Positions 12,380-19,990 of a stretch of DNA of 64,000 nucleotides are shown here, one piece after another. The position numbers and the translations under genes are program-made. Every line of letters begins with the position of its first letter. The first letter of the stretch is position 1. The DNA is taken from contig JAAFAI010000001.1 in assembly GCA_018222405.1 (NCBI GenBank), forward strand, positions 372,001-436,000, written 5' to 3'. Below the pieces are notes generated by a model. That model worked only from the letters and a program-made list of their open reading frames with translations, did not search any database and was not told the DNA's origin. The stretch is from Gammaproteobacteria bacterium. GTDB lineage: Bacteria; Pseudomonadota; Gammaproteobacteria; Enterobacterales; Alteromonadaceae.

Positions 12380-12769
12380 ATGGTATTAGGTGACTTAGAG
12401 AAACAAGTACTGAATTATTTATGGCAACGGTCGCCTGCCGATGTCAAAACGGTATTTGCTGCACTCACCCGCAATAAAGGCGGTAACCTCAATACCATCC
12501 AGACAACGTTAGAGCGGTTATATAAAAAGAAACTACTCGACCGCCATAAACAGGGACACGCGTATTTTTATACACCGCGGGTAGAGCGCGAAAGTCTGAT
12601 TGCGACGCTTATCGACAATGCAACACGTGACTTTACCGCACTGGATGAAAATGTATTTATTAATGCATTTCAATCATATTCAGGACAATTTGAAGAGCAG
12701 GAGCTTGATGCTCTGGAATCAATGATTCAGGCGCAACGTGAACGGTTGCGTCAGAATAAGGAGCGCTGA
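12380..12769 (+). CDS. BlaI/MecI/CopY-family transcriptional repressor (copy 2)
   Basis: A 129-residue winged-helix repressor, paralogous to the one at 6116 (shared GDLEK-VL-YLW, LNT-Q, ERL-KK, KQGHAY). AAGGAAA lies 8-9 nt upstream of the ATG. Its stop codon is one base from the start of the M56 protease gene, the classical blaI-blaR pairing. In that pairing the protease inactivates the repressor after a membrane signal. Its promoter region (12228-12379) lacks a full copy of the island palindrome, showing only the core CGATTGCCT at 12280-12288. Confidence 0.88.
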   Translation: MVLGDLEKQVLNYLWQRSPADVKTVFAALTRNKGGNLNTIQTTLERLYKKKLLDRHKQGHAYFYTPRVERESLIATLIDNATRDFTALDENVFINAFQSYSGQFEEQELDALESMIQAQRERLRQNKER

Positions 12770-12770
12770 A

Positions 12771-13727
12771 ATGTTTACTACAGCAATCTTCCTGAATGTG
12801 CTTAGCCTGGCAGTGGTGAGCGCATGGTTCACATTACTGCTGCAATGGCCGGTGAGTCGCGCTGTACTGCGCCGTATTCCCACTGTGCCAGCAGCCCTGC
12901 AGAAAACCCTGCTGACAGCTTGGGTAATGCTGCCGATCATTATTGGCCTGTTTTGCAGTATTGCTTTCATTTTAAATGCCTTCACCGACGTGATGTGGGC
13001 ACCGCTCGAAATGTTCATTCACTGGCATCACCTGTTCGAATTTGAATGGCTGACCTGGCATGGCGGGTTGCTAGGCGTTTGGTCAGTGGCAACAGTATGG
13101 ATCCTGGCGCGTCATGTTTGGCTGGTGTGGGCGCACCGGGCGAGTTTGCAAAGCGCCTTAATGATGGCCGACGGCAGCGTTAAGCACCACAATGGCTATG
13201 AGTTTGTTTGTTTACAAACTGCCATGCCGCTTGCCTTTACTGCTGGTATGTTAAGGCCGCAGGTGTATTTATCTCAGGGCCTGTTGGAGCGTTTCGATGA
13301 TGCTCAGCTGCAATGTATTCTTGCTCATGAGGCAGCGCATCAGCGCCAGCGTGACCCCCTACAAAAATGGCTGTTTAGTCTGGCCAGTGCTTATTATCCG
13401 GCCTCGCTACGCCGGACACTGCGCAATGCCTTTGATCTCGCATCTGAATTACAAGCTGATAGTCGGGCAGGACGTGAAACCGGTGCGCTGAATGTGGCTT
13501 CCGCGCTGGTCGCTTTTGGTAAATCAGAGCGCCAGTGGCAAATGCCCCTGGCAGTATCCTTTGGCCAGGACTTTGTGTCCCAGCGGGTTCGCTTTCTGAT
13601 TGAACCTGCAACATTCAATATGACTATTCCGGCCACAATTGGTCTGGTCGCACTGGCCGTTCTCACAGCTAATCTGCTGTCCATGGACAGCCTGCATCAT
13701 TATATCGAACTCATTTTAGAACGTTAA
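12771..13727 (+). CDS. M56-family membrane metalloprotease (BlaR1/MecR1-like, no sensor domain)
   Basis: A 318-residue integral membrane protein with hydrophobic segments near residues 5-27, 45-70 and 90-115 and a last one at about 280-300. The zinc site is HEAAH at residues 186-190, as in BlaR1 and MecR1 zinc-protease domains. No penicillin-binding sensor domain follows, so the signal is not a beta-lactam through the usual route. The start at 12771 is chosen because AAGGAG lies 8 nt upstream; an earlier start would overlap the repressor gene. Likely role (inferred): respond to envelope or metal stress and inactivate one or both BlaI-type repressors. Confidence 0.85.
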   Translation: MFTTAIFLNVLSLAVVSAWFTLLLQWPVSRAVLRRIPTVPAALQKTLLTAWVMLPIIIGLFCSIAFILNAFTDVMWAPLEMFIHWHHLFEFEWLTWHGGLLGVWSVATVWILARHVWLVWAHRASLQSALMMADGSVKHHNGYEFVCLQTAMPLAFTAGMLRPQVYLSQGLLERFDDAQLQCILAHEAAHQRQRDPLQKWLFSLASAYYPASLRRTLRNAFDLASELQADSRAGRETGALNVASALVAFGKSERQWQMPLAVSFGQDFVSQRVRFLIEPATFNMTIPATIGLVALAVLTANLLSMDSLHHYIELILER

Positions 13728-13733
13728 TTAGTG

Positions 13734-13764
13734 TTAAAGCGCATGGCCGATTGGAGCGCTTTAA
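13734..13764 (+). terminator. Stem-loop after the M56 protease gene
   Basis: TTAAAGCGC (13734-13742) pairs with GCGCTTTAA (13756-13764) across a 13-base loop, followed by AAAA rather than a U run. It may be a weak terminator or part of a bipartite regulatory region, since it abuts the third palindrome at 13764. Confidence 0.4.
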
Positions 13765-13786
13765 AAACCGACCGGCGATAGGTTTT
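13764..13786. promoter_or_regulatory. Palindromic operator candidate 3 (upstream of HupE/CopCD operon)
   Basis: AAAACCGA (13764-13771), 7-base spacer CCGGCGA, TAGGTTTT (13779-13786). The left arm is identical to candidates 1 and 2, the right arm has one mismatch, and the spacing is the same. It lies 150 bases before the first gene of the seven-gene operon. Confidence 0.5.
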
Positions 13787-13936
13787 ATGATTTTTGAGCG
13801 CTCCCACAGTAAATATTAACGCAGCGTTTAATGTTTTTTAGGAGAAAAAATTCGGTGATTTGTGTCAGTTATTCCAGCGCAAAGAGTCGTTTCTGCTCAC
13901 TACCTTTAAGTATTATTTTTGTAACAGGAGAGTCCT

Positions 13937-14317
13937 ATGCGTAAACCACATTATTTATTATTGCTAGCTTCATTGCTAACCACGCCATTGATGGCACCGC
14001 AGGTGTTAGCTCATGGCAACGACCACCCTCAGTATGGCGGCGAAGTAAAAGTAGTCGGTGAATACACCTTCGAAATGAAACAAGAAGCAGGCAAGGTCAG
14101 CATCTGGGTATTTTATGATGGAGAGCCTCTGGATGCGTCTGCATTAGCGTTAAAGGTTAAGATTAAAGGTGAAAACCGTAAAGAGCTGGTCGAAGTTCCC
14201 GCCGCTGAAGGCAATAAATACGTGGGCGACTTAACCTTTAATCCGGGTGATAAGGTACTGGCAATGCTGACCCTTGAAGACGGCATATCTAAAATTGTCG
14301 CCAAGTATAAGCTGTAG
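13937..14317 (+). CDS. Small secreted protein of metal operon, unknown function
   Basis: A 126-residue protein with a signal peptide (residues about 1-26, ending VLAHG). The mature part starts with HGNDHPQYGG, then a predicted beta-rich domain (KVVGEYTFEMK, SIWVFYDG, LKVKIKGEN, KYVGDLTFNPGDKVLAML). The His-Asp-His start of the mature chain resembles periplasmic metal-binding N-termini, but no family name is recognised. AGGAGAG precedes the ATG. First gene of a run of seven closely spaced genes ending with copCD, so a periplasmic metal-related role is likely. Confidence 0.75.
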   Translation: MRKPHYLLLLASLLTTPLMAPQVLAHGNDHPQYGGEVKVVGEYTFEMKQEAGKVSIWVFYDGEPLDASALALKVKIKGENRKELVEVPAAEGNKYVGDLTFNPGDKVLAMLTLEDGISKIVAKYKL

Positions 14318-14326
14318 GTCAGACTT

Positions 14327-15016
14327 ATGCGTTGGATTAATCAAGCTCTGTTAACGTTTGCACTCCTGCTGGTAGTGCCGTTTGCCGCCGCGCATGGCGT
14401 GGCTGATGGCGACCGTGCATTTCTGGAGTCGAGCACAGGGTTACAGATTATCCCTTATATCTATTTAGGGGCAAAACATATGGTCACCGGTTATGACCAT
14501 TTATTGTTCCTGTTTGGGGTGATCTTCTTCCTGTACCGACTCAAAGATGTGGGGATTTACGTTACCTTATTTGCCATGGGTCACAGTATTACCCTGTTGT
14601 TTGGTGTGCTGTCGGGTATTCATATTAATGCGTATCTTATTGACGCCATCATCGGTTTATCTGTGGTTTACAAGGCCCTGGATAACGTGGGTTTCTTTCC
14701 CCGCTTCTGCGGATTCACCATGAATAATAAAGCGGCTGTCTTAGTGTTTGGTTTGTTTCATGGCTTCGGTCTGGCTACCAAACTGCAGGACTTTACGCTG
14801 TCAGAAGACGGGCTGGTGGCGAACATCATTTCATTTAACGTAGGTGTGGAAATGGGTCAGATGATAGCGCTATTTGGCATGCTAATGCTGATCATTCTGC
14901 TGCGTAAAAGCCATCACTTTATGCGCTATGCCTTTGCCGCCAATATGGCACTGGTTACCGCTGGTGTATCGCTGACTATCTTTCAACTTTCCGGATATAT
15001 GTGGGGGACAGCATGA
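14327..15016 (+). CDS. HupE/UreJ-type membrane transporter
   Basis: A 229-residue membrane protein with a signal-like N-terminus ending AAAHG and about six to seven predicted helices. Motifs GYDHLLFLFGV, MGHSITLL and LFHGFGLA are typical of the HupE/UreJ_2 family, whose His-containing helices move Ni or Co. It overlaps the next gene by four bases (ATGA), indicating translational coupling. Substrate is not proven; family members near CopCD could also act in copper homeostasis. Confidence 0.85.
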   Translation: MRWINQALLTFALLLVVPFAAAHGVADGDRAFLESSTGLQIIPYIYLGAKHMVTGYDHLLFLFGVIFFLYRLKDVGIYVTLFAMGHSITLLFGVLSGIHINAYLIDAIIGLSVVYKALDNVGFFPRFCGFTMNNKAAVLVFGLFHGFGLATKLQDFTLSEDGLVANIISFNVGVEMGQMIALFGMLMLIILLRKSHHFMRYAFAANMALVTAGVSLTIFQLSGYMWGTA

Positions 15017-15567
15017 CTACCCAACAGGTCGAAATGACCAATCAACAAATCGTAAAAGGGTTGGGAATTGCTACGGTACTGGCAGTGGTTCTGTCGGTCA
15101 CCGTTGTGTTGCCTGCCGAGTATAACAAAGACTTTACCGGTATTGGTGGCGTGCTGGGGCTAACCAGTATGAATAGCGCCGTTGCCGGAGAAGAAATGCA
15201 AATTAGCTCTGGTGCCGACTTTATTCTGGCCAACAGCGAGGGCGAGTATGCAACCAAAACGCTGACTATTGAGATACCGGAATATGAAGGAATCGAAGTA
15301 AAAGCGTTAATGGACGAAGGAAACGGAGTGAGCTTTACCTGGCAAACCGATGGTGCGCCACTGTATATGGATATGCACGGTGAAAAGCTCGATAGCGATG
15401 AATTTGAAAGTTATAAAAAGACTAAAGCAATCGCCGGTGATAACGGCATTTTCAAAGCGCCTTTTAACGGCACACACGGCTGGTACTGGCAAAACATGTC
15501 AGAAGAACCGATTACTGTCACAGTAACCGTAGCCGGTTTTTATCATTCGCTTAAAACAAAAAACTAA
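15013..15567 (+). CDS. Membrane-anchored periplasmic protein ('transmembrane anchor' family)
   Basis: About 184 residues. One N-terminal helix (residues about 18-37, GLGIATVLAVVLSVTVVLP) is followed by a periplasmic domain with LYMDMHGEK, FNGTHGWYWQN and TVTVAGFYHSL. Similar proteins annotated as transmembrane anchor proteins are found beside HupE in metal-related operons. Met and His residues in the MDMHGE segment could bind metal (inference). I start at 15013, the ATG overlapping the HupE stop, since an earlier in-frame ATG lies within the hupE coding end. Confidence 0.7.
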   Translation: MTTQQVEMTNQQIVKGLGIATVLAVVLSVTVVLPAEYNKDFTGIGGVLGLTSMNSAVAGEEMQISSGADFILANSEGEYATKTLTIEIPEYEGIEVKALMDEGNGVSFTWQTDGAPLYMDMHGEKLDSDEFESYKKTKAIAGDNGIFKAPFNGTHGWYWQNMSEEPITVTVTVAGFYHSLKTKN

Positions 15568-15582
15568 ATTGAGGAAACAACA

Positions 15583-16308
15583 ATGTTGAAGAAATTAGGT
15601 GTACTCGCGCTTACTGCACTGATTAGTGCACAAGCTACCGCCCACGGTATTTACTTCGCTGAGCGTGCTAAGCAACTGGCTGTTGTGTATGGTGTTGGCG
15701 CAGACGATCTTGATACGGTTGCCCGTTTACCAAAATTTGGTGCGGTAAATGGTTTTGATGAAGACTGGGACAGTGTGGATGTAGAGTTAACCCCAAGTGG
15801 CCCGTTACTGCTGGTCACCAGTGATGACTACCCGGTTGCTGTGTCAGCGGTGTTAAATAACGGTATCTGGTCTAACACCGGTGAAGGTCACTGGATTGGT
15901 AAAGGGCGTGATGAACTGCCTGATGCCATTTTAAGTGAAGAAACCATCAAATACGCCGTGCATTTACGTGGACCGCTGCGTAAAGTGCCTGCGCTGGATG
16001 ATCAAGTACTGCAAATTGTACCGGTTGGCGACAGCTTCCCGCTGATGCTGGGTGAAATGCAAACCTATCAGGTTCTGCATAAAGGCAAGCCGGTTGCAGG
16101 CGCACTGGTTAAAAACGATTTCGTTAACGATCCGGACGCGGAGCCTGTGGTATCGGATAAAAACGGGAAAATCACCTTACCTATCCGTAACCAGGGTCTG
16201 AACGTTGTGGTTGCAACATTTGATGCACCAACTGACCGTCCTAAAATTATTGATAAGTATGAGTTACTGGCGACATTGTCATTTGTCTTGCCTCACGCGC
16301 CAGAATAA
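15583..16308 (+). CDS. Periplasmic DUF4198 protein (NikM/CbtJ-like metal uptake accessory)
   Basis: A 241-residue secreted protein with a signal peptide (about 1-20) whose mature part begins AHGIYFAERA. DUF4198 proteins have an Ig-like beta domain plus a C-terminal repeat (here VLHKGKPVAGALVKND...VSDKNGKITLPI, about residues 165-206). They are often tied to nickel or cobalt uptake. GAGGAAA precedes the ATG. The His at the mature N-terminus parallels CopC- and NikM-type metal sites. Co-transcribed with the HupE-type gene, which fits Ni/Co handling. Confidence 0.8.
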   Translation: MLKKLGVLALTALISAQATAHGIYFAERAKQLAVVYGVGADDLDTVARLPKFGAVNGFDEDWDSVDVELTPSGPLLLVTSDDYPVAVSAVLNNGIWSNTGEGHWIGKGRDELPDAILSEETIKYAVHLRGPLRKVPALDDQVLQIVPVGDSFPLMLGEMQTYQVLHKGKPVAGALVKNDFVNDPDAEPVVSDKNGKITLPIRNQGLNVVVATFDAPTDRPKIIDKYELLATLSFVLPHAPE

Positions 16309-16333
16309 AACCTTAATATAAAACAATAATATC

Positions 16334-16353
16334 GGGCTGGATTACACCAGCCC
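16334..16353. repeat. Intra-operon stem-loop
   Basis: GGGCTGG (16334-16340) and CCAGCCC (16347-16353) around a 6-base loop, between the DUF4198 and DUF1624-type genes. No U run follows, so it is more likely an mRNA processing or stability element than a terminator. Confidence 0.45.
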
Positions 16354-16378
16354 AACTGCTTGAAGCAAGGTGGAAAAA

Positions 16379-17542
16379 ATGAGTGAAGTAGCACAAACAC
16401 CCACAGAGGTGATTAAGAAAAGGGTTGCATCCATCGATATCCTGCGTGGATTAGTGATGCTGTTTATGTTGGTGGATCACGTTCGGGAACGATTCTTCTT
16501 TCATCAGAATGTGAGTGATCCGATGGATCTGGATACCACCAGTCCGGAATTATTCTTTACCCGCACCACAGCACATTTTTGTGCGCCCGTGTTTGTGTTT
16601 CTCACTGGCCTCTCTGCCTGGCTATATTCTCATCCGTCTAATAAAGCACCACGCTCAGCAACGCCGTTTTTATTTAAACGCGGGTTGTTTATCGTCTTTG
16701 TTGAGATCGCCATCATTAACTGGCTGTGGATGGGTAACTACGACACCTTATGGTTACAGGTGATGTGGGCGATTGGTATCAGCATGATTGCCTTATCAGC
16801 GCTGTGTAAACTGCCCTATAAAGCCATTCTGGCATTGGGTTTATTGATTGTTTGTGCGCATAACTTACTAAGCCCAATTAGCTTTAACCCTGATGAAACT
16901 GGTTACACCGTCTGGGCTATTTTGCATGATCGCGGGATTATTTTTGAATCAGAAAGCTTCCGTATTAAAGCGTCGTATCCGGTGCTGCCCTGGATTGGTG
17001 TGATTTTACTGGGTTACTGCATGGGACCACTGTATTCCCGCGCCGTTGAAGGGGCTAAGCGCCAATCAACATTGGTTAAGCTGGGGCTTGGTCTCTGGGC
17101 CACGTTACTGGTATTACGTGGCTTTAATATTTATGGTGAAGTGCTGCCTTGGGAAGTTCAGCAGGATGCCATTCATACGGTAATGTCCTTTATTAACTAT
17201 ACTAAGTACCCGCCATCACTGGACTATGTACTCTTTACCCTGGGCGCCGCATTCCTGGTACTGGCAGGCCTTGAAAATGTGAATAACCGTTTCACAAAAG
17301 CTGTTGAAACCTTCGGTTCGGCACCAATGTTTTATTACATCGTGCATCTATTTGTATTGCTGGTCAGCTACCGCATAGTCTTGGCAGCAGTAGGTCCTAA
17401 CTATGGCGACTTATTTGCCTTTGATTATGTTTGGCAAATCTGGCTGGTCGCTGTGATTCTGGCCGTTGCCCTGTACTGGCCAACCAAAGCCTTCGCTAAA
17501 TTTAAACACAACAGCAAAAATCCGCTGGTTAAATACTTCTAA
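16379..17542 (+). CDS. Multi-pass membrane protein, DUF1624 / heparan-alpha-glucosaminide N-acetyltransferase-like
   Basis: About 387 residues with some ten hydrophobic segments. The N-terminal motif SIDILRGLVMLFMLVDHVR (about residues 16-34) is typical of the DUF1624/HGSNAT-like catalytic family of membrane acyltransferases. The His in the VDHVR segment corresponds to the region that handles the acetyl group in HGSNAT. Start at 16379 with AGGTGG upstream; a GTG nine bases earlier is less likely. Why an acyltransferase-like protein sits between DUF4198 and CopC is unclear. It may modify an envelope glycan or a metal-binding partner (inference). Confidence 0.8.
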   Translation: MSEVAQTPTEVIKKRVASIDILRGLVMLFMLVDHVRERFFFHQNVSDPMDLDTTSPELFFTRTTAHFCAPVFVFLTGLSAWLYSHPSNKAPRSATPFLFKRGLFIVFVEIAIINWLWMGNYDTLWLQVMWAIGISMIALSALCKLPYKAILALGLLIVCAHNLLSPISFNPDETGYTVWAILHDRGIIFESESFRIKASYPVLPWIGVILLGYCMGPLYSRAVEGAKRQSTLVKLGLGLWATLLVLRGFNIYGEVLPWEVQQDAIHTVMSFINYTKYPPSLDYVLFTLGAAFLVLAGLENVNNRFTKAVETFGSAPMFYYIVHLFVLLVSYRIVLAAVGPNYGDLFAFDYVWQIWLVAVILAVALYWPTKAFAKFKHNSKNPLVKYF

Positions 17543-17556
17543 CGGGAACAAGAGTT

Positions 17557-17940
17557 ATGACAATATTTTCAAACTGGATCAAATCAGCATTAATGGCGAC
17601 TGCAATGCTCAGTGCGAGCGTGAGTGCACACGTGCATTTAGCCAGTACTGTACCCGCTCAGGAGAGCACCGTTTCAACCTCGCCTGAAACGCTGTCTCTG
17701 ACGTTTTCTGGAGACGTAAAATTCATCAAGTTAAAACTGTCAGATGATAACGGTAAACCGGTTAAATTTGGTTTTAAGCCAGTGGTTAAAGCGGCTAAAA
17801 CCATGAGCTGGAAGCTGCCTGCGCTGCCAGCAGGCGAATACGATGTAGAGTGGACGGTGATGGGGAACGACGGTCATAAAATGGAAGACTTTTTTACCTT
17901 CACTATCCAGGCAGATCATAACCATCATGCCGGTCATTAA
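17557..17940 (+). CDS. copC: CopC-domain periplasmic copper-binding protein
   Basis: A 127-residue protein with a signal peptide of about 24 residues leaving HVHLASTVPAQE at the mature N-terminus. CopC proteins use the N-terminal His as Cu(II) ligand. The second His region is MGNDGHKMEDFF (about residues 106-117). The C-terminus ends DHNHHAGH, an extra His-rich tail that could add metal sites. GGAACAAGAG precedes the ATG. It is 21 bases before copD, the usual partner. Confidence 0.9.
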   Translation: MTIFSNWIKSALMATAMLSASVSAHVHLASTVPAQESTVSTSPETLSLTFSGDVKFIKLKLSDDNGKPVKFGFKPVVKAAKTMSWKLPALPAGEYDVEWTVMGNDGHKMEDFFTFTIQADHNHHAGH

Positions 17941-17961
17941 TTTTCTCAACGAGCCGGCCTG

Positions 17962-18864
17962 ATGGGTTGGCTCACCCTGCTTTCCCTCGCCAAGTTAGGT
18001 TTTTATCTTGGGGTTGTCAGTTTTATTGGTATGAATGCCATGCGACTGTTTCTACGCCACGGCCGTAACGGGAATTTAACCATTGATACTGCCTGGCATA
18101 AGCCTGTTTTAGTTGTCCAGTGGTCCTGTTTGCTAATTAGTCTGGTGTGTTTAGCCGCTGTCGTCCCTTTGTCTGCGGGCATGCTACTGGATGAAGGGCT
18201 TACCGGCCTGACCGATAGCCTGATGTTGCAGATAAGCTGGGAGTCAACGGTAGGCGAGCAAACCCAGGTGAGATTGCTTGCGGTTGTGATGGCACTGGTA
18301 TGCACGTACTGGGGGGGCAAAATCTACGCTCACCCAAACCTCTCTAAAGCATGGCTTGGCGCCTGGTTACTCACTTCGGCTGTCTTTGCTGCGTCGTTTA
18401 CCTTTAGTGGGCATACTGCAGAGGCTTCGTGGCTGGCTAAGGGATTGGTGGCTTTACACGTGCTCATGGCTGGCTGGTGGCTGGGTAGTTTATATCCGCT
18501 GATTCGACTATGCCGGTTGCAGGATGTCGTCAAACTGCAAAATCAACTGCATCGTTACGGTAATCAGGCTGCCGTGTGGGTGGGTTTATTACTGACCAGT
18601 GGTGTGGCGCTCCTGATGATGTTGCTGCTTAATATCAGTGGTGAGGTCAATACGACTTACCTGGTAGTAATGGGCGGTAAGCTGGTGCTGGTAACCGTGA
18701 TGCTTTGTTTTGCGGCGTATCATAAGTGGCGTCTGGTGGCGAACATGCACGCTACTGAGGACTGCCAGCAAGTGAAAAAATCAATTGTCGCTGAAGCGGT
18801 TGTCGGTACGCTGGTGATTGCCGTGACTGCCACGCTTACCAGCAGTTTTGGTCTTGTTCATTAA
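17962..18864 (+). CDS. copD: CopD-family copper-resistance membrane protein
   Basis: A 300-residue inner membrane protein with about eight helices. It matches the CopD/PcoD family through FSGHTAEASWLAKGLVALH near residues 152-170, LMAGWWLGSLYPL and the final helices. The conserved His residues in FSGHTAE and GLVALHVL are the expected metal-related ones. It is last in the seven-gene operon. CopC/CopD act together in copper import or tolerance. No terminator with a U run is seen after it, only a small stem-loop at 18896. Confidence 0.88.
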   Translation: MGWLTLLSLAKLGFYLGVVSFIGMNAMRLFLRHGRNGNLTIDTAWHKPVLVVQWSCLLISLVCLAAVVPLSAGMLLDEGLTGLTDSLMLQISWESTVGEQTQVRLLAVVMALVCTYWGGKIYAHPNLSKAWLGAWLLTSAVFAASFTFSGHTAEASWLAKGLVALHVLMAGWWLGSLYPLIRLCRLQDVVKLQNQLHRYGNQAAVWVGLLLTSGVALLMMLLLNISGEVNTTYLVVMGGKLVLVTVMLCFAAYHKWRLVANMHATEDCQQVKKSIVAEAVVGTLVIAVTATLTSSFGLVH

Positions 18865-18895
18865 ATACATGGGCTAACCTTTCCCACTCTCCTGA

Positions 18896-18912
18896 AGCCC
18901 TGTAATAGGGCT
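18896..18912. terminator. Weak stem-loop between copD and the LysR gene ends
   Basis: AGCCCT (18896-18901), loop GTAAT, AGGGCT (18907-18912). It sits between two convergent genes and overlaps the LysR stop codon. There is no U tract on either strand, so efficiency is doubtful. Confidence 0.3.
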
Positions 18913-19858
18913 AATCAGTCTCGTGCCAACGATCCCAAGGCGGCACGGGCGAGGTGACTTCAAACACGTATTCGATAAACCTGCTGACCTTGGGTACACC
19001 TATCAGGCGCTGTGGGGTGATAACATAAAGATCCCGGTGACCATGCATGACCTCACTTCGCCAGTTGCCGAGCACTGGCACCAGAGCGCCAACAGAAAGC
19101 TCTCTGGCAATCAGCCAGGTTGGAAATAACACTAATCCCTGACCAAGCAGTGCGGCCTGAACCAGACTTTCCGCGTCATTACTATAGAGATTGCCAGTGA
19201 CCTCGAAGGGCGTTGATTCCGTCTGATCTGGCGCCTGAAAATACCATCGCTGACGGCCCATCTCACCCTGATACAGCAAGCAATTGTGATGGACCAGATC
19301 TGACGGTTGTGCAGGCGCTTTATTGGCTGCCAGATAGCTGGGCGCTGCCGCTAGCACGTAGTTCATCGGCGCCAGACGTCGTCCGATTAATGAGGAATCA
19401 CGTAAATCGCCAACCCGAAAGGTGATGTCGAGCCCCTGGCGCACCGGATCGATGATTTGGTCAGTCAGCAACAGTTCGGTGCTGATCCCGGGGTGTCGAT
19501 GTTGAAATTCGTTAAGTAGCGGAACGATTTGGCGCTGGCCAAAAGCGGTGGGCGCGTTAATGCGCAAAACGCCAGCAGGTTCAGGATCCGGGTTAACTAG
19601 CGCTTCGGTGGCAAGATCGAGTTGCTCAAGAATCCCCCGCACTTCTTTGTAATATCGCAAACCGGCTTCGGTCAGCGCCACTGCCCGGGTATGGCGATAT
19701 AGCAAGGGCTGACCAATGGATTCTTCCAGTCCTGCAATTTGCCGGGAGACAGACGATACCGCCCGGTGGAAATGCCGGGCTGCGATAGTAAAACTGCCAG
19801 TGGCGGCTACCCGCTCAAATATCCGAAGTGCATTGAGATCCATCGATTTGATATTCAT
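18911..19858 (-). CDS. LysR-family transcriptional regulator
   Basis: A 315-residue LTTR. The N-terminal winged HTH (MDLNALRIFERVAATGSFT, then VSSVSRQIAGLEESIG) is followed by the effector-binding domain (about residues 95-300). The start could be the ATG at 19858 or the ATG at 19843, where family members usually begin (MDLN). Neither has a strong ribosome site. It is divergent from the PRISE-type reductase gene with a T-N11-A palindrome between them, so it probably controls that gene and itself. Confidence 0.9.
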   Translation of the reverse strand: MNIKSMDLNALRIFERVAATGSFTIAARHFHRAVSSVSRQIAGLEESIGQPLLYRHTRAVALTEAGLRYYKEVRGILEQLDLATEALVNPDPEPAGVLRINAPTAFGQRQIVPLLNEFQHRHPGISTELLLTDQIIDPVRQGLDITFRVGDLRDSSLIGRRLAPMNYVLAAAPSYLAANKAPAQPSDLVHHNCLLYQGEMGRQRWYFQAPDQTESTPFEVTGNLYSNDAESLVQAALLGQGLVLFPTWLIARELSVGALVPVLGNWRSEVMHGHRDLYVITPQRLIGVPKVSRFIEYVFEVTSPVPPWDRWHETD

Positions 19859-19888
19859 GAAGTTGCATTCTGCGCAATAAACTTTTGC

Positions 19889-19913
19889 AATAATTACGAT
19901 TGTAGCAATTATT
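19889..19913. promoter_or_regulatory. LysR-type operator (T-N11-A)
   Basis: AATAATT (19889-19895) and AATTATT (19907-19913), perfect 7-base arms with an 11-base spacer, the classical LTTR recognition geometry. It lies 31 bases upstream of the LysR start and 77 bases upstream of the reductase start. Confidence 0.7.
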
Positions 19914-19990
19914 CATGACGTTTACCTTATTAAGCCAATTCGAGCCCAGCGGTTTGATGGGTTTCATTAACAGTGATGGAGATTCAGAGG

